Both the position numbers and the translations under genes were made by a program. Of a stretch of 64,000 nucleotides of DNA, positions 34,537 to 42,309 are shown piece by piece. This DNA is from Hymenobacter metallilatus (GTDB taxonomy: Bacteria; Bacteroidota; Bacteroidia; Cytophagales; Hymenobacteraceae): assembly GCF_003944705.1 (NCBI RefSeq), contig NZ_RWIS01000001.1:744001-808000 (forward strand), written 5' to 3'. The notes beneath the pieces were generated by a model that saw only the letters and a program-made list of their open reading frames with translations, had not been told where the DNA came from and did not search any database. The number at the start of each line of letters is the position of its first letter. The stretch's first letter is position 1.

Positions 34537-35385
34537 ATGATTCTCACTTCCCCTGCTGGGTCTTATTTTCCCGAAATTCATGGTCATCGGGGTTGCCGTG
34601 GCCTTGCGCCCGAGAACACACTGCCAGCCTTTCGCCGGGCCTTGCACCTAGGCGTTGATGTGCTGGAACTGGACGTTGTCATAAGTGCGGACAATCAGGT
34701 AGTAGTTTCACATGAGCCGTGGATGTCGGCGGCCTTCTGCTTGGCGCCCAATGGAACTCCCATATCGCCCGATCAGCAACGCCAGCACAACCTGTACGCA
34801 CTACCGTATGCCACCATTCGGCAGTACGATTGTGGCTCACGGCCCAACCGGCTCTTCCCGGATCAGCAGTCGGAATCTGCACCCAAGCCCTTGCTACGGG
34901 ATGTGGTTGCCTTCGCCGATGCCCTGGCTCAGGAGTTAGGTAAGCCTCCGGTACGCTTTAGTATCGAAATAAAATCATCCCCGGCCGGCGACGGTATCTG
35001 GCATCCTGCACCAGCCAGTTTCCTAAACCTGGTGCTTGAGCAGTTCCGGTTGCTCGGTCTGGGGCAACGCGCAACGCTTCTGTGTTTTGATAAGCGTATT
35101 CTGCGTCTGGCACGTAGTGTAGCTCCGGATCTGCCTTTGTGCCTGCTGGTGGAGGATGAAAGGCCGCTGCATGTGCACCTGCAGGAATTAGGGTTCCTGC
35201 CCCACATCTACGGTCCCGACTTTCGATTGCTCTCGTCTGCTATGGTAGAGGAGTTGTTGCAGTTGCAGATAGGGTTGGTGCCCTGGACAGTTAACGAGCT
35301 TGCTGACTTACGACACGTGCTGTCCTTCAAACCACATGGCATTACCACCGATTACCCGAACCGACTTATTCAACTGCTTTCATAA
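34537..35385 (+). CDS. Glycerophosphodiester phosphodiesterase
   Basis: The enzyme splits glycerophosphodiesters into glycerol-3-phosphate and an alcohol, in lipid turnover and phosphate scavenging. The 282-residue TIM-barrel product starts with the family's HGHRGCRGLAPENTLPAFRR (residues 15–34; catalytic His pair and Arg), then LELDVVISADNQVVVSHEP with the metal-binding Glu/Asp. FSIEIKSSPAGDG and a C-terminal PWTVNELADL are also typical. There is no signal peptide, so it is cytoplasmic. Codon composition is less GC-rich than average for the window. Confidence 0.92.
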   Translation: MILTSPAGSYFPEIHGHRGCRGLAPENTLPAFRRALHLGVDVLELDVVISADNQVVVSHEPWMSAAFCLAPNGTPISPDQQRQHNLYALPYATIRQYDCGSRPNRLFPDQQSESAPKPLLRDVVAFADALAQELGKPPVRFSIEIKSSPAGDGIWHPAPASFLNLVLEQFRLLGLGQRATLLCFDKRILRLARSVAPDLPLCLLVEDERPLHVHLQELGFLPHIYGPDFRLLSSAMVEELLQLQIGLVPWTVNELADLRHVLSFKPHGITTDYPNRLIQLLS

Positions 35386-35429
35386 GGCAGCTCAAATCCA
35401 TATCTGTTGCGTTGGTGTACGGAAGCTTA

Positions 35430-35927
35430 TGTAACATTCAGCTTCTTTGTTACAGATGTAACGAACGTTGTTTCATTTTACATCTGTGTTGCTTTACGCA
35501 TTACAATGTATCTTATAACAAGATTCTGTATTGTATGTGTCATTACAGTGTTGTTATATACCGTACACAGTTGTTACTGTTTAATACATCTGTATATTTA
35601 CACATTCACCCTACTGTTACCCTCGTTACTATGCCGCATCAAGGCGAAATACTGCAGGAAGCCATTAAAAACAGCGGAATTTCGATTACGCGCATCGTTG
35701 ATGAGCTAGGTATTACACGCCCAACCATCTATCGTAAATTCAAAGACGATACGCTTGATTACGGATTTGTAAAAAGAGTAGGTGAAATTATCGGACATGA
35801 TTTTTCACAAGACTTTACTTCGTTACAACAATCTGTACTGCCTTTTGTAAACAATACCATTACACAAGGTGTTACAAATAGTGTTACAAATACAGGCGTA
35901 AAGCCAATGTTACAAAGAGGTGTTACA
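35430..35927. other. Array of TGTTACA motifs across an HTH gene and its promoter
   Basis: Exact TGTTACA occurs at 35448, 35870, 35882, 35908 and 35921, and the reverse TGTAACA at 35430. A GTTACA-GA-TGTAAC palindrome lies at 35449–35462. Related ATTACAATGTA, ATTACAGTG, TTGTTACTG and TGTTACC sites fill 35499–35621. The segment is far more AT-rich than its surroundings. Copies inside the coding region are read as Gly/Ser-Val-Thr codons. Such a density looks like an operator or a protein-coating site rather than chance. Confidence 0.65.
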
Positions 35928-36041
35928 CCTCAACCCATTGAAACTGACGTTAACAAGCAGCTAATGCTACTTCAGCAGAAGTATATCGCTCTGTTGGAGG
36001 CGTACAATGAGCTGCTGTTAAAAGTGTACGGTCCACGTTGA
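35631..36041 (+). CDS. Small helix-turn-helix DNA-binding protein
   Basis: A 136-residue cytoplasmic protein. The N-terminal half is an HTH: ILQEAIKNSGISITRIVDEL then GITRPTIYRKF as the recognition helix, followed by YGFVKRVGEIIGHDFSQDF. This is the layout of XRE-like Bacteroidota regulators, in which a segment ending hydrophobic-Asp-Phe follows the HTH. The C-terminal half is a Val/Thr/Asn linker (about residues 75–100, encoded by TGTTACA-rich DNA) and a helix (DVNKQLMLLQQKYIALLEAY) that may form a coiled-coil dimer. I choose the ATG at 35631 because homology starts there; the frame is open further upstream across the AT-rich leader. Autoregulation through the TGTTACA array is likely but is an inference. 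Confidence 0.75.
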   Translation: MPHQGEILQEAIKNSGISITRIVDELGITRPTIYRKFKDDTLDYGFVKRVGEIIGHDFSQDFTSLQQSVLPFVNNTITQGVTNSVTNTGVKPMLQRGVTPQPIETDVNKQLMLLQQKYIALLEAYNELLLKVYGPR

Positions 36042-36070
36042 CAGATATGTTCCACGTGAAACATATCTGT
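36041..36070. promoter_or_regulatory. parS-like palindrome
   Basis: A 30-bp near-perfect palindrome (one mismatched pair) centred on CACGTG. The core TGTTCCACGTGAAACA (36048–36063) differs by one base from the ParB/Noc-type parS consensus TGTTTCACGTGAAACA. It begins at the last base of the HTH gene's stop codon, about 25 kb from the putative origin. ParA/ParB genes are not in the window. Confidence 0.75.
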
Positions 36071-36248
36071 CCTGGTTCCAATGCTACAGGCGGACAGGGT
36101 AGGGGGGATGCAGGAAGCAAATCATTGCTATACACTCAGCAGGCGCGAGTATGCTTTGTGTATTACAGGTGTACTGGTGGGAAAGCTAGGGAAGTAGGAG
36201 TGTTCTATAATCCTGCCCACCTGTAAAGCTCATTAATCTAAAAAATAC

Positions 36249-36818
36249 ATGCGCAGCCAGCCCGACTACCGTCCGGTTTCCTATTCCCGGGTAACCCTCA
36301 CCGAGCTAATGATACCCGCCTACGCCAACTTTGGCGGTAAAATTCACGGCGGTATCCTGTTGTCGTTAATGGACAAAGTAGCCTATGCTGCCGCCTCCAA
36401 ACATGCCGGTACCTACTGCGTAACGGTGAGTGTAGACGGAGTTAATTTTCTGCAGCCAGTAGAAGTGGGAGAATTGGTTTCCTTGCTGGCGTCTGTTAAC
36501 TATGTTGGCCGTACTTCCTTGCTGGTGGGCATAAAGGTTATTGCCGAAGATGTGCGCAGTGGTACCGTTAAACATACTAACACCTGCTACTTCACCATGG
36601 TCGCCAAGGATGATGAAGGCCGACCCACGGTGGTGCCTGGGTTAAGTCTGGAAACTCCGGAAGACTCCCGCCGCTTTTTGGAAGCTATAAAGCGCCGCGA
36701 GTTCAAGGATCAGTACCGACAGGAATTCGATAACGTCCGTTCAAGGTTAGCACTGGTTGAGCAGCCTTACCTACTGGAAGGCGAGAGGTGTAGGGTTGAT
36801 TACGATATAAACCAATAG
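36249..36818 (+). CDS. Acyl-CoA thioesterase (hotdog fold)
   Basis: A 189-residue cytoplasmic hotdog protein of the YciA/BACH type that hydrolyses acyl-CoA thioesters. Visible landmarks are IPAYANFGGKIHGGILLSLM (residues 22–41), where the Asn/His–Gly turn precedes the long central helix (DKVAYAAASKHA), then VTVSVDGVNFLQPVEVGELV and HTNTCYFTMVA. The C-terminal ~40 residues (RRFLEAIKRREFKDQY) are an extra helix. The length is about that of single-domain family members with such a tail. It stands alone, preceded by an AT-rich gap that includes the parS-like site. Confidence 0.88.
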   Translation: MRSQPDYRPVSYSRVTLTELMIPAYANFGGKIHGGILLSLMDKVAYAAASKHAGTYCVTVSVDGVNFLQPVEVGELVSLLASVNYVGRTSLLVGIKVIAEDVRSGTVKHTNTCYFTMVAKDDEGRPTVVPGLSLETPEDSRRFLEAIKRREFKDQYRQEFDNVRSRLALVEQPYLLEGERCRVDYDINQ

Positions 36819-36881
36819 CCGTGTTGGCTGAAGCCTGAGGTTGCCTAGGCTGTGGCTGTGTCTGAAAACGCTCAAGTGGTC

Positions 36882-36983
36882 CTGCTCATCTAGTATCCGC
36901 TTGTTGAAGCATCTTTACAGTTTCGTCTGAGCCGCTAAACGTAGCGGGAGAGATGCTTCGGCAAGCGGGTGCCAGATGAGCAG
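36882..36983. repeat. Degenerate palindromic element, GAAGCATCT family
   Basis: Arms run from CTGCTCATCT to AGATGAGCAG, with inner TTGAAGCATCTTTAC / GAGATGCTTCGGCAAGC. Many mismatches. It occupies part of the ~360-base gap after the thioesterase gene; otherwise that gap holds only the terminator at 37082. Confidence 0.65.
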
Positions 36984-37081
36984 AATATTTAGTGAATCAG
37001 AACCGACTTTTCAGACATAGCCTGGTAAAAGCAGAGCTGAAGGGGAAAGAGAAACACGTAAGGTTAGTACAGGCAGTAAGT

Positions 37082-37110
37082 GAAAAAGCGGGGCTAAAAG
37101 CCCCGCTTCG
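37082..37110 (-). terminator. Terminator of the DUF721 gene
   Basis: Stem AAGCGGGGCT / AGCCCCGCTT with an AAA loop, preceded by five A residues on the + strand, which gives a T-tract after the hairpin on the minus strand. Confidence 0.8.
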
Positions 37111-37176
37111 TATTGTTCAATGCGCCTAAAAATCACGTTATACTTCTTCGTCGATATGGCCTTCCAATCCAAGGCG

Positions 37177-37500
37177 CTAAAGGAACACTACTTCCTTAAT
37201 AATGTCTTCGCCGACCTCGGCGTTGAGATTTTCCAGCACCCGGGTTTTCGCCATAAACAACTCGTGTTTTAGGGGCGCCGAGGAAAGCCGTACAAAAAGC
37301 TTGTTGTTACTGACGTATACCTGCTGAGTTTTCATGGCCACGGCTTTGCCCATTACCTTCTCCCAACTGGCTACTACCATCACCTCATTCAGTTTGCCTT
37401 GCAGGCGGTAAGTCCGCAATAAGGCCGTAATTCCATCCTTCAGCGAAACAATGTCAGACTGACGGGAATTTTCGGAAGAGTATGGTTTTTTGAGTGCCAT
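37177..37500 (-). CDS. DUF721 (DciA-like) protein
   Basis: A 107-residue basic protein of the DUF721 family, which includes DciA, a helicase-loading protein that replaces DnaC in many bacteria. The core GITALLRTYRLQGKLNEVMV, VVASWEKVMGKAVA and QQVYVSNNKLFVRLSSAPLKHELFM is characteristic, and IIKEVVF closes the fold. Homology starts at the ATG at 37500 (MALKKPYSSEN); the frame is open farther upstream. It lies 105 bases from recF on the same strand and presumably shares its transcript. A helicase-loading role is an inference from the family, strengthened by recF and the nearby origin. Confidence 0.82.
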   Translation of the reverse strand: MALKKPYSSENSRQSDIVSLKDGITALLRTYRLQGKLNEVMVVASWEKVMGKAVAMKTQQVYVSNNKLFVRLSSAPLKHELFMAKTRVLENLNAEVGEDIIKEVVFL

Positions 37501-37605
37501 TATGCTTATTAACGCGCGTGGCCCGAACACGATAGGGCAGGCCCTCAAAGATACCACCACTTCAGGCCAGGTGGGTGCTGTGCCAAGCAAAAGAGCCATG
37601 GACTA

Positions 37606-38718
37606 CTACACTGGCTGAATTGTTCCCTGCTGAACCCGGAAACGACGTACATCGTCCGATAAGTCTGCCAGCACGCGGTCCGTACGCTCCAAATGGGTAT
37701 CTGTAAGAAAAATCTGCCCGAACGTATGGTTTGCTACCAACTGCATCAGGCGGGTAATGCGCTTCTCATCCAGCCGGTCAAAAATGTCGTCAAGCAGCAA
37801 CAAAGGTTTCTGCTGCTTATGCACGGCCAGCGTCTCAAATTGAGCAAGCTTGAGCGCAATAGCAAAGGATTTCTGCTGGCCCTGGGAGCCATACGATTTC
37901 ACCGGCATCCCATCCATCAGAAAAACAAAGTCGTCTTTATGCGGGCCAACAGTTGTTCGTTGCAAGGCCAGGTCCCGGCGCTCCTGTAGGCGTAGCAGCT
38001 TCAGAAAATCGGCCCCGGATACTTCGCTTTTGTAGGTAAGCGTTACCTGCTCCCGCCCATCGGCCAGCTGCTCGTAGTGGCGCTGAAACACGGGCTCAAA
38101 CTCCATTAGGAATTCCCGTCGGCGGAGGGCCAGCTGCTCACCTACTGGTGCCAGCTGCTCATCAAGCACCAACAGGTAGTCCCGGTCGTAGCCGGCCTGG
38201 CGGTCAGTAGCAAGCTTAAGAAGTGAATTGCGCTGCTTGAGCAAGTGCGTATACCGAATCAGCTGCTCCAGGTACTGATGGTCTAACTGGGAAATAAGAC
38301 TGTCAAAGTACTTGCGGCGCTCCTCACTGCCCTGCCGTATTAAGTCAGTATCGTAAGGAGAAATCAGCACAACCGGATAGCGGCCTATATGGTCCGATAC
38401 CCGTTCGTAGGGCTGCTTATCGTGGGTGAGCGTTTTCTTCTGCCCCTGCCGGAGGCTGCACTGAATGGTTTCACCCTTAGCCTCAGTACCGGAGCCAAAG
38501 CGCCCCTTAATTACAAAGAACTCTTCGCCCTGCTTAATGCTCTGGCTATCGGTAGAAGTGAAAGCACTCTTGGTCAGGGATAAGTAATGAATGGCATCAA
38601 GCAGATTCGTTTTGCCGCTGCCGTTGTCGCCCACAAAGCAATTGATGTGGGAGGAGAAGCGCAGATTTGCCTCTTCATAGTTTTTGAAAAACAGCAGATG
38701 GAGGCTTTCTAGGTTCAT
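37606..38718 (-). CDS. recF: DNA replication/repair protein RecF
   Basis: RecF is an SMC/ABC-like ATPase that helps load RecA at gaps and supports stalled replication forks. The 370-residue product has Walker A VGDNGSGKTNLLD (about residues 29–41), the DRP-like N-terminal LSLTKSAF segment, an ABC-type signature region (KSYGSQGQQKSFAIALKLAQ) and Walker B LLLDDIFDRLDEKR. The length is standard. I set the start at the ATG at 38718, since the protein begins MNLESLHLLFFKNYEE; the longer frame upstream overlaps the divergent pdhA gene. The spacing to pdhA (68 bases) must contain both promoters. Confidence 0.95.
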   Translation of the reverse strand: MNLESLHLLFFKNYEEANLRFSSHINCFVGDNGSGKTNLLDAIHYLSLTKSAFTSTDSQSIKQGEEFFVIKGRFGSGTEAKGETIQCSLRQGQKKTLTHDKQPYERVSDHIGRYPVVLISPYDTDLIRQGSEERRKYFDSLISQLDHQYLEQLIRYTHLLKQRNSLLKLATDRQAGYDRDYLLVLDEQLAPVGEQLALRRREFLMEFEPVFQRHYEQLADGREQVTLTYKSEVSGADFLKLLRLQERRDLALQRTTVGPHKDDFVFLMDGMPVKSYGSQGQQKSFAIALKLAQFETLAVHKQQKPLLLLDDIFDRLDEKRITRLMQLVANHTFGQIFLTDTHLERTDRVLADLSDDVRRFRVQQGTIQPV

Positions 38719-38749
38719 GCTTAAGGTTCGGAATTGCAATCCTTTTACG

Positions 38750-38757
38750 TACTTTCG
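38750..38757 (+). promoter_or_regulatory. -7-like element upstream of pdhA
   Basis: TACTTTCG is one base off TAnnTTTG and lies 29 bases before the pdhA ATG. A TTCG sits 19 bases upstream. Confidence 0.4.
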
Positions 38758-38786
38758 CATCCCAAACGCGAACAACCGAAAGCAAG

Positions 38787-39959
38787 ATGGCGGAGACGAA
38801 AGTAAAGGCTGCCCCCAAGGCTTCCAATTCGACGAAGAAATCGTCGGCCCCGAAAGCGGCCCCCAAGGGCAAAGCTGCGGCAACTGCCAAGCAGCCTGAT
38901 CCGGTATTGCCGGCTGCCAACGCAGAGGCAAAAGCGGCCACCGGCGCCCCCAAAGCAACGACCCCTACCAAACTGGAATTTTCGAAGGAAACCTACCTCG
39001 CATGGTATGAGCAGATGCAGCTCATGCGCAAGTTTGAGGAGAAGGCTGGCCAGTTGTACGGACAGCAGAAGATTAAAGGTTTCTGCCACCTCTACATTGG
39101 CCAGGAGGCGTGTGTGGCCGGTGCCGTCTCGGCCCTCACCAAGGACGACAAGTGGATTACTGCTTATCGTGACCATGCCCACCCGCTGGCACTGGGTACC
39201 TCACCCAACGCCATCATGGCCGAGCTGTTTGCCAAAGCTACCGGCTGCTCGAAGGGCAAAGGGGGCTCTATGCACATCTTCGATAAGGAAGTAAACTTTA
39301 TGGGTGGCCACGGCATAGTAGGAGCGCAGGTTCCGATGGGGGCCGGCATTGCCTTTGCCGAGAAATACAATAAAACCGGCAACCTGTGCATCGCCTACAT
39401 GGGCGACGGGGCCGTGCGCCAGGGTGCTCTGCACGAGGCCTTCAACATGGCCATGCTGTGGAAGCTGCCGGTTATTTTCGTGGTGGAAAACAATGGCTAC
39501 GCCATGGGTACCTCAGTGCAGCGTACCTCCAATGTAACGGAGCTTTACCACATTGGCCGTGGCTATGATATGCCTTCCGAGCCGGTAAATGCCATGAACG
39601 TGGAAGACGTGCACAACGCCGTAGCCCGTGCCGCTGAGCGGGCCCGGGCCGGCGAAGGTCCCACGTTCCTGGAGTTTAAAACCTACCGCTACAAAGGGCA
39701 CTCCATGAGTGACCCCGCCAAGTATCGCACCAAGGAAGAGCTGGAGGACTATCGTTCCCGCGACTCCATTGAGGCGGTGCGTCATACCATCCTGACCCAC
39801 AACTTGGCCACGGAGGAGGACCTGGCGGCTATTGATGAGAAAATCAAAGCCCAGGTGCAGGAGTCGGTAGAGTTTGCAGAAAGCTCCCCGTACCCCACGG
39901 CCGATGAGTTGTTCAAGGACGTGTACGTGCAGCAGGACTACCCTTATATCCGCGACTAG
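38787..39959 (+). CDS. pdhA: Pyruvate dehydrogenase E1 alpha subunit with Ala/Lys/Pro N-terminal extension
   Basis: The thiamine-diphosphate-dependent alpha subunit decarboxylates pyruvate and passes the acetyl group to the E2 lipoyl domain. Key features are the TPP motif GDGAVRQGALHEAFNMA (about residues 207–223) through ENNGYAMGT, and the phosphorylation-loop-like YRYKGHSMSDPAKYRTKEEL. Over the first ~62 residues the protein is almost only Ala, Lys, Pro, Thr and Ser (MAETKVKAAPKASNSTKKSS onward), and the normal E1 alpha sequence begins at about LEFSKETYLAWYEQMQLMRK. The extension may tether E1 to the complex, as flexible linkers do in E2. No E1 beta gene is adjacent, so pdhB must lie elsewhere. 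Confidence 0.93.
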   Translation: MAETKVKAAPKASNSTKKSSAPKAAPKGKAAATAKQPDPVLPAANAEAKAATGAPKATTPTKLEFSKETYLAWYEQMQLMRKFEEKAGQLYGQQKIKGFCHLYIGQEACVAGAVSALTKDDKWITAYRDHAHPLALGTSPNAIMAELFAKATGCSKGKGGSMHIFDKEVNFMGGHGIVGAQVPMGAGIAFAEKYNKTGNLCIAYMGDGAVRQGALHEAFNMAMLWKLPVIFVVENNGYAMGTSVQRTSNVTELYHIGRGYDMPSEPVNAMNVEDVHNAVARAAERARAGEGPTFLEFKTYRYKGHSMSDPAKYRTKEELEDYRSRDSIEAVRHTILTHNLATEEDLAAIDEKIKAQVQESVEFAESSPYPTADELFKDVYVQQDYPYIRD

Positions 39960-40013
39960 TCAGGCGGAAGCCCATCAGGCCGTAGATATCGGCCGCCTTT
40001 TCGAGTAACTCAC

Positions 40014-40790
40014 ATGTCGAAGATTCCTTTCACCGGTAAAAGCCAGCAAGCCCGTCAGCAGCAACAGCGCGTCGTCTCGTCGGATCCGTTGCAGCCTGCC
40101 GAAGCCTATAACCCCGAGCATCCGTTGTTGGAAGACCCCGATGCCCTGGCCCTGCGCCTAGCCGAGTCGGAGGACTTTCTGCGTCGTAATAAGAATATAC
40201 TGCTGGGCTTGATGAGCATAGTAGTGCTGGCCATAGCCGCGGGCTTTGGCTACTATATGTGGCGTGGCTCCCAGGATACTAAAGGCCAGGCAGTCATGTT
40301 TCAGGCGGTAGACTATTGGGAAGCCGATTCGTTGAACAAGGCACTCAAGGGCGACGGACGCAACCTGGGTCTGGAAAGGGTAGCAGCGGAGTACAGCGGT
40401 ACCGATGCCGGCAATCTGGCCAACTTTTATGCGGGCGTGGCCTCCCTGAAAAAGGGCGAGTACAAAAAGGCCATTGACTATCTGGAGGACTTTAGCTCCG
40501 ACGACTACTTGGTGCAGGCCCGGGCCTTCGCACTGATTGGGGATGCCCACTTAGAGTTGAACCAGGCGAAGGAGGCAGCCAACTTCTACAACAAAGCGGC
40601 CACCCACAACGCCAACGAGTTTTTCTCGCCTGGCTACCTGCTCAAGGAAGCTACTGCCCGGGAACTGGCCAAAGATTACGAGGGAGCCATTGCTGCCTAC
40701 GACAAGATTATTACGGACTACGCCACAGCCGCCGAGGTAACTGAGGCTAAGCAGTACAAAGCCCGGGCCGAGGGACTGGCAGGCAAGTAA
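40014..40790 (+). CDS. Single-helix membrane TPR protein (YfgM-like)
   Basis: A 258-residue protein: about 60 hydrophilic N-terminal residues, one transmembrane helix (NILLGLMSIVVLAIAAGFGY, about 61–80), then tetratricopeptide-like helices (residues about 120–250). Repeats are AGVASLKKGEYKKAIDYLED, ARAFALIGDAHLELNQAKEA and TARELAKDYEGAIAAYDKII. The layout (N-in, TPR domain outside) recalls YfgM/BamD-type scaffolds that aid envelope protein assembly. It follows pdhA by 54 bases, but a functional link is not obvious. Confidence 0.75.
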   Translation: MSKIPFTGKSQQARQQQQRVVSSDPLQPAEAYNPEHPLLEDPDALALRLAESEDFLRRNKNILLGLMSIVVLAIAAGFGYYMWRGSQDTKGQAVMFQAVDYWEADSLNKALKGDGRNLGLERVAAEYSGTDAGNLANFYAGVASLKKGEYKKAIDYLEDFSSDDYLVQARAFALIGDAHLELNQAKEAANFYNKAATHNANEFFSPGYLLKEATARELAKDYEGAIAAYDKIITDYATAAEVTEAKQYKARAEGLAGK

Positions 40791-40837
40791 AATTACGGAT
40801 AGCGCAAATTTTGCAGACTCCGCGGATAACAAAGGAG

Positions 40838-40867
40838 AAGGACGGCTACAGGCCGTCCTTTTCGCTT
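40838..40867 (+). terminator. Terminator after the TPR gene
   Basis: Stem AAGGACGGC / GCCGTCCTT with loop TACAG, followed by TTTTCGCTTT. Confidence 0.75.
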
Positions 40868-40996
40868 TAGGGTAAGGGCAGAACCTGTTGAGCATTTTCA
40901 GGTTCTGCGTATTAAATCCGGCACATACGCACACAACTGGCCCCGGGCCGTCTGCGCGGCTGTGCCATCCACCTCATCCGCCTCATCAGCGCTTCT

Positions 40997-41473
40997 ATGG
41001 CCACTTCCCTCAAAAACCTGAGCGACTATACTTCCGACCATTTCATCGACATCAGCGACAAGCGCTTTGGGCTGGTGGTAGCCGAATGGAACCGCGAGAT
41101 TACCGACACCTTAGCCCAGGGTGCCTACGACACGCTGCTGAAGCACGGAGCCAAGCCCGAGAACATCTACCGCAATACTGTGCCGGGTAGCTTCGAGCTG
41201 ACGCTGGGGGCCCAGCTACTGGCCCAGCATGAGGAAATTGATGCCGTAATCTGCCTGGGGGTGGTTATCAAAGGCGAAACCAAGCACGACGACTACATCT
41301 GCCACGCAGTAGCCAGCGGCATCACCAACGTGGGACTGAAGTTCAACAAGCCCGTCATTTTTGGACTGGTTACCACCAACACCCTGGAGCAGGCCTGGGA
41401 CCGGGCCGGTGGCAAGCATGGCAACAAAGGCGTAGAAGGAGCAGTGGCTGCCATCCATATGCTAGGTTTTTAA
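40997..41473 (+). CDS. ribH: 6,7-dimethyl-8-ribityllumazine synthase
   Basis: The penultimate enzyme of riboflavin synthesis, which condenses the ribityl-aminouracil with dihydroxybutanone phosphate. The 158-residue product has the phosphate and substrate loop VPGSFELTLGA (residues 62–72), the conserved VIKGETKHDDYIC with catalytic His97, and VIFGLVTTNTLEQA with the family's Asn-Thr. It ends near HMLGF. The length is normal for a subunit of the pentamer or 60-mer capsid. It stands alone; no other rib gene is near. I see no FMN riboswitch in the 206 bases upstream. Confidence 0.96.
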   Translation: MATSLKNLSDYTSDHFIDISDKRFGLVVAEWNREITDTLAQGAYDTLLKHGAKPENIYRNTVPGSFELTLGAQLLAQHEEIDAVICLGVVIKGETKHDDYICHAVASGITNVGLKFNKPVIFGLVTTNTLEQAWDRAGGKHGNKGVEGAVAAIHMLGF

Positions 41474-41564
41474 GCAGCCGTTGCCTCTGGGTGCTGTAGG
41501 CTCCCGCGTTTTCCGGGTTAAAGTAGCCGGCCGATGGTATCGTGCTGATTAGCGGACAAAACCG

Positions 41565-41572
41565 TAGCTTTG
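41565..41572 (+). promoter_or_regulatory. -7 element upstream of the DksA-like gene
   Basis: TAGCTTTG matches TAnnTTTG, about 185 bases before the ATG at 41759. The gap (41474–41758) otherwise holds nothing I recognise. Confidence 0.45.
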
Positions 41573-41758
41573 CGGCCGGAAAACGTCTGGCCAACAAATG
41601 CTCCCGATAGTGACGGTAACACCAACTGCTACCGGCCGCGTGCAAACGGTAAACTTATTAGCACAGGCTACTGTTGGGCGTAACTACTGACATTTGCTGG
41701 GTAACCAACGCCGACAGCCTAGGTAGTATCTTTTTACACATCATCTTCCTGCAACGAC

Positions 41759-42142
41759 ATGAGTGAAGCACCCTTACGCTATTCCAGGGAAGAACTGGCC
41801 GAGTTTGAGCAAATTATTCAGGAGAAGCTCACGGCCGCCCGCAAGGAAGTAGCGTTCATCAAAGAAACCCTGAGCCGCAAGAACGACTCGGGCACCGATA
41901 ACACGGCTTCTTCTTCGAAGGTGCTGGAAGATGGTGCCGATACGGCCGAGAAGGAAAGCCTGAACCAGTTGGCTTCCCGCCAGATGAAATTTATCCAGCA
42001 GCTCGAAAACGCCCTCATTCGCATCAAGAATGGCACCTACGGGGTATGTATCGGTACGGGTAAGCTGATTCCGAAGGAACGCCTGCGGGCGGTGCCGCAC
42101 ACCCAGCACTCCATTGAAGCTAAAATGGCCCGCCGCGACTAG
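41759..42142 (+). CDS. DksA/TraR family regulator lacking zinc cysteines
   Basis: DksA-type proteins enter the RNA polymerase secondary channel and modulate initiation, often with ppGpp. The 127-residue product has the N-terminal coiled coil (LAEFEQIIQEKLTAARKEVA) and the C-terminal globule IKNGTYGVCIGTGKLIPKER then LRAVPHTQHSIEAK. The classical zinc finger is CxxC…CxxC. Here only the first Cys (YGVC) remains and the other three positions are Gly/Thr, Val/His and Ile/Ser-type. The fold can persist without zinc, and such Cys-poor forms are, from memory, common in Bacteroidota. Acidic residues at the coiled-coil tip (SSKVLEDGADTAEKES) are conserved. Confidence 0.88.
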   Translation: MSEAPLRYSREELAEFEQIIQEKLTAARKEVAFIKETLSRKNDSGTDNTASSSKVLEDGADTAEKESLNQLASRQMKFIQQLENALIRIKNGTYGVCIGTGKLIPKERLRAVPHTQHSIEAKMARRD

Positions 42143-42309
42143 AAGCGGCTGGTCCCATGTACTGCCCGGATTTGTGCCTTGGTTTTGTAGCAATACAAAA
42201 GCGGGGCGGCAAGTCCGGGCACTGTTTTCGGAGACCCGGCGTTAGCCTGTTTCCTGTTTTTGATTATCCACTTTTCCCGTAGCGATACGGTACATACGCT
42301 TCTACCACC

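Noticed and set aside
35412..35630. Upstream extension of the HTH protein
   Set aside because: The extra 73 codons cross the TGTTACA-rich leader and encode Cys/Tyr/Leu-rich nonsense; the ATG at 35631 is where the HTH fold starts.
40791..40996. FMN riboswitch before ribH
   Set aside because: The conserved RFN core segments (AGGGGCG…, GAAATTCCG…) are not present in the leader.
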